NCBI GenBank assembly: GCA_018695085.1 | Contig: JABHOU010000656.1 | Coordinates: 1-25,261, forward strand | Length of the DNA stretch: 25,261 bases | Direction of reading: 5' to 3' | Origin: Opitutia bacterium | GTDB taxonomy: Bacteria > Verrucomicrobiota > Verrucomicrobiia > Opitutales > Seribacteraceae | In this document: one piece after another, positions 1 through 5,520 of the stretch | How the letters are laid out: every line of letters starts with the position of its first letter | How positions within the stretch are numbered: the first letter of the stretch is position 1 | Made by a program: the position numbers and the translations under genes | The notes under the pieces: generated by a model | The model's input: only the letters and a program-made list of their open reading frames with translations | Databases searched by the model: none | What the model was told of the DNA's origin: nothing

Positions 1-327
1 ATGAGCGGGAGACCCGACCCTTGTTCCTTGTACTTGAATTTGGTCACCTCCGAATCCGCCAACCATGATCCCGACAATGCCCGTGGGTCCCAAGGTCCAG
101 GGCTTGCGGGTTTTTCCTTCAATTTTAGGTAGAGGTTCGCCTTTGGTCAGGTTGGGAAGATGGGTCGGGCGCTGAGGTCGGGCATCGGGGATTTTCTCAT
201 CAGTTCCTGCCACGGCGGCTTGTTGCTCGGGAGTGACTTCGCGCTCCGCGCAAAAGGATTCTGCGGCTAAGAGAAGGCATAACGACTTGATTGCAAATCT
301 CGGGCAAGAATAAACGTAAGGTTTCAT
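1..327 (-). CDS. Secreted protein with PDZ/DUF6288-like start (N-terminal part only)
   Basis: The reading frame opens with ATG at 327-325 and stays open to the left edge, giving the first 109 residues of a longer protein. Residues 1-27 look like a signal peptide: a basic start (MKPYVYSCPRFAIK), a short hydrophobic core (SLCLLLAA) and a possible cleavage site after SFCA. A charged, proline-rich linker follows. From about residue 76 the text WTLGPTGIVGIMVGG, followed by IQVQGTRVGSPA, has the look of the PDZ-like domain found at the start of DUF6288 proteins of Verrucomicrobia and Planctomycetes. In that family the LGPTG motif is followed by a strand and a GSPA turn. The family match is from memory and rests on a short stretch. 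The gene is last in the visible operon, 47 bases after the preceding stop. No Shine-Dalgarno sequence is visible, and a 10-base palindrome sits just upstream of the ATG. The function is unknown; a periplasmic or surface enzyme or binding protein is possible. Confidence 0.72.
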   Translation of the reverse strand, partial: MKPYVYSCPRFAIKSLCLLLAAESFCAEREVTPEQQAAVAGTDEKIPDARPQRPTHLPNLTKGEPLPKIEGKTRKPWTLGPTGIVGIMVGGFGGDQIQVQGTRVGSPAH

Positions 328-330
328 GTG

Positions 331-340
331 ATTGATCAAT
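331..340. repeat. Perfect 10-base palindrome upstream of the last gene
   Basis: ATTGATCAAT reads the same on both strands and ends three bases before the ATG at 327. It lies in the 47-base gap between the three-span membrane protein gene and the PDZ/DUF6288-like gene, where a ribosome binding site would be expected. It could be a small operator half-site or a chance AT-rich palindrome. Nothing else in the sequence supports a role. Confidence 0.3.
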
Positions 341-374
341 AGAGTTTTTCTGGGAAATTATTCCGGTTCATTGC

Positions 375-1538
375 CTAAGGCATATTCAGGAGGATGGAAA
401 AACCGGTGAGTTGAGAAAGCCGGGTCAATTTTTCCAATTGGGGTCGCGGAACTTCAAGGGATGGGGCGAATACCAAATGAACGCTCTGGCGTACTTTGGC
501 GCGAACCTTCGAACGTTCTTCAAGCAAGGCTTCGAAACGTTGCAGGAGGGAGTCGGCGCGTTTTTGGGAATCAACGACGTAGGACCCCCGACCAAACCAT
601 AGTGAATCGAAAACAAAGTCATCGTCCATCAAGCCGGCATCATCCGTCAAGTGGATGATTTCAACCGGCAAGAAACGGCCGAATAGACGGTTGAGTTCAG
701 ACGGTACGGAACTTGAGCATTCTTCGTCGGTTCCCAAATAGAGGAATGAATCTCCCCTTGCGGTGAGTCGTCTTAATTCGTCGCTCATGTCATGTTCCTT
801 GCTCGAGGGACGCTGAACGAGGGAGGGCAGGGGAGTGAACCAGTTTAGCCAAGAACTCGGGAGAGGGAGAGCAAAGGATGCTTTGCCGTAAACGTTCGCT
901 CGCCTGAGGTAATCCGAAATACAAATGAGGACGCCAAGCAAGCAAAGCCATCGAATGGCTTGGAGATTCAGGGAGTCCAGTTTCTGAGCTTGATTGAAAT
1001 CCGCATCGTTCATGATAGCCGAAGGCTCCATGTTCTTTTCGGTCTGCGCCAATTCCGGTTCGATTCCGGCTATGACGTTCTCTCCTTCAATAGCTTCCAT
1101 TCCTTCTCCTTCGCCATCTTCATTTTTGCTTCGGCTCTTTTTGGTCTTCTTCCACTCGGGCTCACCCTCGCTTTGAAGCTTTTCCATGTAGGCCAAATCT
1201 TCATCGTCCATGCCGGCGAGATCGAGGGCGTCTCCAGCATCATCCTCGGCAAATTGCAAAGGCGCGATTTCCTTGTGTCTACTGTCTTTCAAAGCCGTTA
1301 GCTTGGCTTCCCGAACTTCGTTGAGGTCGGCGACCTGACTGCTTCTGTCCACCTGTATGCGAATTATGTGATTTTTCGAATTGTGGTTGCCTAGAAACCA
1401 GGCGATTACGCAAAAGAGAAGTCCGCTTGAGGCAAGCATACGAGTAGGGCGAACAAGATAAGCCAGCCAAAGCAGGCTGGCCATCCCCCAGAGGGCAACG
1501 CTTGCATAACCGAAGTCGCTAAAGGTTTCCGGGTTCAT
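375..1538 (-). CDS. Three-span inner-membrane protein with acidic linker and unrecognised C-terminal domain
   Basis: This is a 387-residue protein that I do not recognise. Hydrophobic segments lie at about residues 12-32 and 36-50, and a third at about 191-210 (IRWLCLLGVLICI). Between the second and third is a strongly charged, mostly acidic region of about 130 residues rich in Asp and Glu. After the third span comes a soluble domain of about 135 residues, from MSDELRRL near residue 251 to the end. It has alternating strand-like and helical stretches (FLYLGTDEE, VHLVFAPSLE, FSILLNMP). The ATG at 1538 is chosen because it forms an ATGA overlap with the stop of the DUF4159 gene and has GAGG eight bases upstream. 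A start at 1568 would reach further into that gene. The coupling suggests it works with the DUF4159 membrane protein, perhaps as part of the same complex. Confidence 0.85.
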   Translation of the reverse strand: MNPETFSDFGYASVALWGMASLLWLAYLVRPTRMLASSGLLFCVIAWFLGNHNSKNHIIRIQVDRSSQVADLNEVREAKLTALKDSRHKEIAPLQFAEDDAGDALDLAGMDDEDLAYMEKLQSEGEPEWKKTKKSRSKNEDGEGEGMEAIEGENVIAGIEPELAQTEKNMEPSAIMNDADFNQAQKLDSLNLQAIRWLCLLGVLICISDYLRRANVYGKASFALPLPSSWLNWFTPLPSLVQRPSSKEHDMSDELRRLTARGDSFLYLGTDEECSSSVPSELNRLFGRFLPVEIIHLTDDAGLMDDDFVFDSLWFGRGSYVVDSQKRADSLLQRFEALLEERSKVRAKVRQSVHLVFAPSLEVPRPQLEKLTRLSQLTGFSILLNMP

Positions 1539-1552
1539 TTCCTGAGCCTCAT
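1535..1552 (-). promoter_or_regulatory. Coupled start: GAGG site and ATGA stop/start overlap
   Basis: On the minus strand GAGG at 1550-1547 lies eight bases before the ATG at 1538-1536. The TGA of the DUF4159 gene (1537-1535) overlaps that ATG. This arrangement is typical of translational coupling and fixes the start of the three-span membrane protein. Confidence 0.65.
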
Positions 1553-3142
1553 AACGGCATCGTTCCACTGGGTGAAGGAATAACTGAGCAGATTGATACC
1601 CAGGTTAAAGGCAGCATCCCTCATTTGCGGAGTGATATCCGTAAATCCGGGATTTTTCCATGCATCGTTCATGTCTCCCGGATGATAAAAGAGTACGATT
1701 CGGCCGTCGTGCTTGATCGCCTTTGCCCTTCGGCCACCGTGGTGCCAGAAGGCGGGAGCTCCATCAGGAAATAGGTTGGGCACTTGAAAGATGACGTCGT
1801 CATCCGCCAAGTCGATGAAGGGCTTGTCGGGAAAAACCTGTCGTACGAATTGAACGAAGGAATGGTGAAAACTGGGGCTGCCTGCATCCGCAATCAGCAT
1901 CCCTCCCTTCAAGCAGTATTCGCGCAACACTTTCCGATCGCCCGCGCCGACTCGCCCCATGCTTCCGTTGCCGGTCAAATAAACGAAAGGAGGGAATCCG
2001 TCTTCGGGGTACTTGGATAGGAATGCGATTGAATGGCTTTCTCCTTTCTTGGCAATTTTCCTGAACCCCGAGGCATCTCTAAAAGCCTGCAGGAAATTGA
2101 CGTCGGCCCCGGTCGGGTCATCCATTCCGTCGTCCCACCCGTTTCCTCCGTGTTCCAGGCGGATGAAACGTATCTTGTAGTCCTCCATCCCTGCGGGGAA
2201 GCCTCCCTCTGTTCCTCCACCTGCGCCCAGGTTCCCGGGGACTCCGTTTGGGTTTGCCTGGTAAGTCAATTTCGTGGCTTCCTTCATTTGCTCGGAGAGA
2301 TCCGAATCATCGATGTCGGGCATTGCGTAAATGATGGCGGAATTCGGTCTGAGAATAAGCTTCTCTTTCTTTTTCTTTTTCGGTTTCACCATCTTGACCA
2401 TTGCTACCACCGGGTTTCCGCTCCCCTTGGGCAATCGATAAGCCTCCACGCATCCAGCCATTTGCAAGATCCAAGGAATAACTATGAGAACCAGCACGTG
2501 CGTCGCTATGCTCCGATAGAGGCTCTTGCGATGTCGTTCGTCAGGGCCATGAGTCCTCAAGTCTTCAAGGGTCAGGTCGCCGTCCATTGGTTGCCCTTCC
2601 GATTTGGAGAATACGGAATAGACTGCCCGCGTCTTGAGCATGGCCTGCAACCAAACCGCATAGAGTGCAATGGCCATCGCAGGCCATGAAATTTCCCACC
2701 AAATAAGCAGAGCCGACACCCGATCGGGGACCTTTCCCGCCACCTCGACCTTCGCCCCGACCGCAGTCGAGTATCCTATTCCCGTAGCGATAAGGTAGAG
2801 GGCAACCGTCAGGTATACCGCGTATAGACCCGCTCTCATTAAAATATAGGCCAAGCGGTTCGGCCAAAGCCCGAGCAACCCTCCTCCTCCCACAAGCAAA
2901 CTAGCACCGGCGAAAGCTTGGAAGCAATAGGTCAGCAGAATAAGCAATCCAACCTCCTCAAAAGGGGCGGACGCCATCGGGTTGGCGATGAGCCATGCAT
3001 GCAAGGCAGGTGGAATCCATTGCCAAACTCCCCACCCGAGAGTTGCCATAAGCAATGCGGCAACCCTTACCGTCCAAGCTTTGACACTCGAGGGACCGGT
3101 CGGTATCTCGTCGTATCTAACTGATGCGGTCAAGGATTGCAT
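1535..3142 (-). CDS. Five-span membrane protein with C-terminal DUF4159 domain
   Basis: This is a 535-residue protein. Hydrophobic segments lie near residues 24-46, 62-90, 98-122, 143-166 and 211-231. A very basic stretch follows (KPKKKKKEK, 253-261), then a linker with NSAIIYAMPDID (267-278) and a glycine-rich patch (302-314). Residues about 322-523 match my knowledge of DUF4159: IRFIRLEHGGNGWDD at the start, a DVNFLQAFRDASG helix, FVYLTGNGSM (386-395), the helix and GGMLIADAG (413-421), HHGGR (467-471), and GRIVLFYHPGDMNDAW near the end. DUF4159 proteins in PVC bacteria often sit with ExbB/ExbD genes, and their biochemical role is unknown; the fold resembles glutamine-amidotransferase-like domains found in related cell-envelope proteins (inference). 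The start is 33 bases after the previous stop without a clear ribosome site. With five spans the DUF4159 domain would lie on the opposite side of the membrane from the N-terminus. Confidence 0.9.
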   Translation of the reverse strand: MQSLTASVRYDEIPTGPSSVKAWTVRVAALLMATLGWGVWQWIPPALHAWLIANPMASAPFEEVGLLILLTYCFQAFAGASLLVGGGGLLGLWPNRLAYILMRAGLYAVYLTVALYLIATGIGYSTAVGAKVEVAGKVPDRVSALLIWWEISWPAMAIALYAVWLQAMLKTRAVYSVFSKSEGQPMDGDLTLEDLRTHGPDERHRKSLYRSIATHVLVLIVIPWILQMAGCVEAYRLPKGSGNPVVAMVKMVKPKKKKKEKLILRPNSAIIYAMPDIDDSDLSEQMKEATKLTYQANPNGVPGNLGAGGGTEGGFPAGMEDYKIRFIRLEHGGNGWDDGMDDPTGADVNFLQAFRDASGFRKIAKKGESHSIAFLSKYPEDGFPPFVYLTGNGSMGRVGAGDRKVLREYCLKGGMLIADAGSPSFHHSFVQFVRQVFPDKPFIDLADDDVIFQVPNLFPDGAPAFWHHGGRRAKAIKHDGRIVLFYHPGDMNDAWKNPGFTDITPQMRDAAFNLGINLLSYSFTQWNDAVMRLRK

Positions 3143-3175
3143 GAGATTGAATGAAAGAACTTTCTTTTGGCTTCT

Positions 3176-3637
3176 TTACTCGAAGAGGTCCTCCTCGGGA
3201 TCGGACAGGGCGGGTTTTGCAGGTCCGGGTTTGATCACATCAAGCTCTTTTTCGATAAGCCCTTTTTCCTTTCCGTCCCCTGATCCGGATCCCTGGTCGG
3301 CACCGTTCTTTTTAGGAGAATCAACTTTTGGAGCCTTGTCTTTACCGCGTTTTCCCTTTTCGAACTGGCTGCTCAGGTCCTGTGCTTTCAATCCGTTTTT
3401 CTCCGCGATGTCGCGCAGGGACGAAGTCGCTTCACGAACCGCCTTTTCAATTCTTTCCTCTTCGCTCAATCCCGTGAGGTCCTTGCCCGTAACCGTTTCC
3501 ATTAGGAAGGGTATACTCGTGCCCAACAGGACTACGGCATGTATAAGGATCGTGAAGGTCAGGATTGACTTGAGGCTTCTTCCCTCGAAGTGCCTCAACA
3601 TATGGTTGGGCGAATGGTTTTGTTCTTCTTTGCTCAT
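3176..3637 (-). CDS. Short single-span TonB-like protein without a TonB C-terminal domain
   Basis: This is a 153-residue protein with a hydrophilic N-terminus of 23 residues, one hydrophobic segment (about 24-46, containing LTFTILIHAVVLLGTSIPF) and a charged tail of about 107 residues. The basic N-terminus and the IHAVVLL motif resemble the membrane anchor of TonB-type proteins, whose anchor contacts ExbB/ExbD through a conserved His. His33 is a candidate for that residue. The tail has a helical part (ATSSLRDIAEKNG), a Lys/Gly/Asp-rich linker (93-125) and an acidic end (DPEEDLFE). There is no room for the usual folded TonB C-terminal domain that binds the outer-membrane receptor. It lies directly after exbB, exbD and exbD, the usual place of a tonB gene. 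I call it TonB-like on topology and context only. It may be an adaptor that uses its short acidic tail instead of a receptor-binding domain. Confidence 0.8.
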   Translation of the reverse strand: MSKEEQNHSPNHMLRHFEGRSLKSILTFTILIHAVVLLGTSIPFLMETVTGKDLTGLSEEERIEKAVREATSSLRDIAEKNGLKAQDLSSQFEKGKRGKDKAPKVDSPKKNGADQGSGSGDGKEKGLIEKELDVIKPGPAKPALSDPEEDLFE

Positions 3638-3664
3638 GATGTTTTTTGCTTTGTTGAAATTGGA

Positions 3665-4084
3665 TCAGTTTGTTTTTTCACCGACTGCTTCGATGATCCC
3701 GCCCGCCTCTGCGATTGCCTTGAGAACGGGTTCGAAGGTTTCCTTGGGGAGGTTTGCGTCGCACTTGAACTGGACGTGTCTTTGGTCATCGGTAACCGTA
3801 TTCGTCAACAAGGCGCGAACCCCCCACTCGACGTCTTTTGCCCCGTCCACGCGCACCCCGTCAAAATATATCTCACCATCCTCCGAGACGGCGATCCTTG
3901 CCACTACGGTGGCTTCCATCTTTTCGACCTTCTCGGATTCCGGCAGGGTTACCCGAACGTTTGCCTTGTCCTTGGAGACTTCGCTGCACACGAGGAAGAA
4001 AATGATCAGAAGAAAAGCGATATCCCCCATGCTGGCGATGGGCACAGGTACGGAACGCCGTTTCTTTCTTTGTGATTTGCGCAT
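3665..4084 (-). CDS. exbD: ExbD/TolR-like motor protein, second copy
   Basis: This is a 139-residue biopolymer transport protein of the ExbD/TolR family. It has a basic cytoplasmic start (residues 1-12, rich in Lys and Arg), one membrane span (about 21-36), and a periplasmic domain to the end. The span carries the family hallmark SMGDIAFLLIIFFLV, where Asp21 is the expected proton-binding residue. The periplasmic part shows the usual VTLPE, ISEDGEIYFDG-type strand and a C-terminal helix and strand (FEPVLKAIAEAGGIIEAVG). In known systems ExbD dimers sit inside an ExbB pentamer and use the proton gradient to drive a periplasmic partner. A GAGGA site lies at 4097-4093, eight bases before the ATG, inside the end of the upstream exbD gene. 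The gap between the two is only four bases. It differs clearly from the neighbour in sequence, so the pair is not a recent duplication. Confidence 0.94.
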   Translation of the reverse strand: MRKSQRKKRRSVPVPIASMGDIAFLLIIFFLVCSEVSKDKANVRVTLPESEKVEKMEATVVARIAVSEDGEIYFDGVRVDGAKDVEWGVRALLTNTVTDDQRHVQFKCDANLPKETFEPVLKAIAEAGGIIEAVGEKTN

Positions 4085-4097
4085 GGTCTTATTCCTC
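4085..4097 (-). promoter_or_regulatory. GAGGA ribosome binding site of the second exbD
   Basis: On the minus strand GAGGA (4097-4093) lies within the last Glu codons of the first exbD and eight bases before the ATG at 4084. It is one of the clearest ribosome sites in the window. It links translation of the two exbD genes. Confidence 0.6.
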
Positions 4098-4505
4098 TTC
4101 CACCAAGGCGACTAGCCCCCCGTTCGAGCTGATTGCGGCAAATGCCTGGAAGTATAGGTCGTAGGGCGTTCCCTTCTCGGACTCCAGCATGATGGTTCTC
4201 TTGGATTCCTCTTTTTCCAGTAATTCAAGAGCCGCCAGACGCTCATTTAGCAGTTCGACGTCAACGTCCTTGTCATTGAACCTTATCCCATTGGTGGAAA
4301 GCCGGATTACGGGAGTCTTTTCGGACTGCGTCTGGTTGGATTTCTCCCCGGCCGGCAAGTCTGCCGTGATGGACTTCACCTTGACCAAGGTGGTGGCCAC
4401 CAGAAAGTAGATGATAAGCAAAAACGCAATATCCGAAAAGGAACCGGTGGGGATATCTCCCTTCCGATGCTTCTTGGTCCTTCCTTGTTTGCGTTTTTTG
4501 AACAT
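4089..4505 (-). CDS. exbD: ExbD/TolR-like motor protein, first copy
   Basis: This is a 138-residue ExbD/TolR family protein. A very basic cytoplasmic start (about residues 1-15) precedes the single span at about 24-42 (SFSDIAFLLIIYFLVATT), in which Asp25 is the conserved protonatable residue. The periplasmic domain runs from about 45 to 138 and includes ITADLPAGE, VIRLSTNGIRFNDK and a C-terminal helix ending in GGLVALVEEE. It starts nine bases after the exbB stop. With the second exbD it provides two different ExbD subunits for one ExbB. Such pairs are known from motors with two TolR-like proteins, such as AglQ and AglS of Myxococcus. Whether the two form a mixed dimer here is inference. Confidence 0.94.
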   Translation of the reverse strand: MFKKRKQGRTKKHRKGDIPTGSFSDIAFLLIIYFLVATTLVKVKSITADLPAGEKSNQTQSEKTPVIRLSTNGIRFNDKDVDVELLNERLAALELLEKEESKRTIMLESEKGTPYDLYFQAFAAISSNGGLVALVEEE

Positions 4506-4514
4506 CCGGGCGGA

Positions 4515-5159
4515 TTAATGATGGGTCAGGATGAATTCCGTCAGCTCGCTCGTGCCCTCGTCCATTTCCAGTTCGATTTCGTCACTCCATCGGTTGAATA
4601 CGCTCTGCGGAATGACGGCCGCCAAGGCGATGATCAGACCGACTGCTGTCGTAACCATTGCCTCGGAGATACCGTTTGCGACTTCGCCTCCGCTCCCTCC
4701 GATGCTTCCCGCCTCGGCCAATCCGGCAAAGGACGCGATCATGCCGGTAACCGTCCCCGTCATCCCAAGCAAAGGAGCAGCTGTTCCGATTGTCGTAAGC
4801 ACGTCGAGCCTCTTGGTGACAACACTCATGGCTTGGGCTCCGGACTCCTCCATGGTTTGGCCCACTACCAGTCGCATTGTCTCGGAACTCTCATCCTTTT
4901 CTTTCAAATGCTTGTAGGAACGCACTCCTGACAACAAGACCGAGGCAATAGGCCCGGAGGAGGTCTCGCAAACCGAGATTGCATCATTGTAATCATCCTT
5001 GCGCAGGCTGGCGAGTACCCTTGACCGAAGAGACCGTGTGTCGATTTTTCGGTTTGCCCGAAAAGCTGACCATCGATCGTAAACCACGGCTAGGCTGATC
5101 AGGCTGCACAAGATCAGTGGGACCATGATCGGTCCGCCTTTTAGTAGATGTTCTAACAT
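4515..5159 (-). CDS. exbB: ExbB/TolQ/MotA-family proton channel protein
   Basis: This is a 214-residue protein of the MotA/TolQ/ExbB family. The first span is at about residues 11-29. A cytoplasmic loop with a helical charged region (31-118) follows, then the second span (121-144) and the third (165-188). The family signature is clear: IGTAAPLLGMTGTVTGMIASF at 124-144 and ISEAMVTTAVGLIIALAA at 164-181. The conserved Glu at 166 and the Thr residues of the third span are present. ExbB forms the pentameric ring around ExbD and conducts protons across the inner membrane. The start at 5159 overlaps the stop of the upstream 118-residue gene by seven bases, so translation is likely coupled. No good Shine-Dalgarno sequence is present; an A-rich stretch precedes the ATG. 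Confidence 0.96.
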   Translation of the reverse strand: MLEHLLKGGPIMVPLILCSLISLAVVYDRWSAFRANRKIDTRSLRSRVLASLRKDDYNDAISVCETSSGPIASVLLSGVRSYKHLKEKDESSETMRLVVGQTMEESGAQAMSVVTKRLDVLTTIGTAAPLLGMTGTVTGMIASFAGLAEAGSIGGSGGEVANGISEAMVTTAVGLIIALAAVIPQSVFNRWSDEIELEMDEGTSELTEFILTHH

Positions 5160-5509
5160 GTCTGTTCTTTTGTTTGTTTGTTTTGATTAAGTAATTTCTC
5201 CAGCACGATGAGAGCGTCACGGGGAGAAAGGGAAAGGCTCTTGGTCATTAGAGACGATGCAGGTTCCAGAACGAGTTTTCCGCTGGCATGGTCATAATAA
5301 CTCGATTGGCATTCGGACACTGAAATGCGTTCGACGTAATGCCTGCGGTTTGCAGCAACCAGTACGAGTTCGCTACCCGTTAGACAAAGCCAGACAAAGG
5401 AACGGCGAAACCACTGGCCCAAGTCGATTCTAGTCTTCGTGCGAATACTCAAGTGTGGTTCGGAATCACCTGTTTCGTTCTCTAGTAACTGGACTTCCTT
5501 GGCGTTCAT
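5153..5509 (-). CDS. Small soluble protein of unknown function, possibly PH-like
   Basis: This is a 118-residue protein without a signal peptide or clear membrane span. The central part (about 37-83) is rich in strands: FVWLCLTGSELVLVAANRR, then YVERISVSECQSSYYDH and GKLVLEP. A short C-terminal helix follows (SPRDALIVLEKLLNQ). This strand order ending in one helix recalls bacterial PH-like domains, but the match is loose and is inference. The ATG at 5509 is chosen because AGGTGA (5520-5515) lies five bases upstream. A GTG at 5518 would overlap the stop of the giant-protein gene and is a possible alternative, giving 121 residues. It lies between the giant scaffold gene and exbB, and overlaps exbB by seven bases. 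It may be a cytoplasmic partner or regulator of the motor. Confidence 0.75.
   Translation of the reverse strand: MNAKEVQLLENETGDSEPHLSIRTKTRIDLGQWFRRSFVWLCLTGSELVLVAANRRHYVERISVSECQSSYYDHASGKLVLEPASSLMTKSLSLSPRDALIVLEKLLNQNKQTKEQTC
5169..5180. repeat. Short TTTG tandem repeat just upstream of exbB
   Basis: Three perfect TTTG units, followed by TTTTG, lie inside the 3' end of the 118-residue gene, ten or more bases before the exbB ATG. On the coding strand it is an A/C-rich unstructured stretch. It may keep the exbB start open for ribosomes. Three units are too few for confident phase variation. Confidence 0.35.
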
Positions 5510-5520
5510 CGCTGTCACCT
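5510..5520 (-). promoter_or_regulatory. AGGTGA ribosome binding site
   Basis: On the minus strand AGGTGA at 5520-5515 overlaps the TGA stop of the 2520-residue gene and lies five bases before the ATG at 5509. It decides the start of the 118-residue protein in favour of this ATG over the GTG at 5518. Confidence 0.6.

Noticed and set aside
328..374. Terminator between the last two genes
   Set aside because: No GC-rich stem followed by a T run is seen. The palindrome there is AT-rich and only ten bases long.
2982..4115. A 377-codon open frame on the plus strand
   Set aside because: It runs antisense across the DUF4159, TonB-like and second exbD genes, which have clear family motifs. Its translation is rich in Ser and Phe without domain features, typical of a shadow frame.
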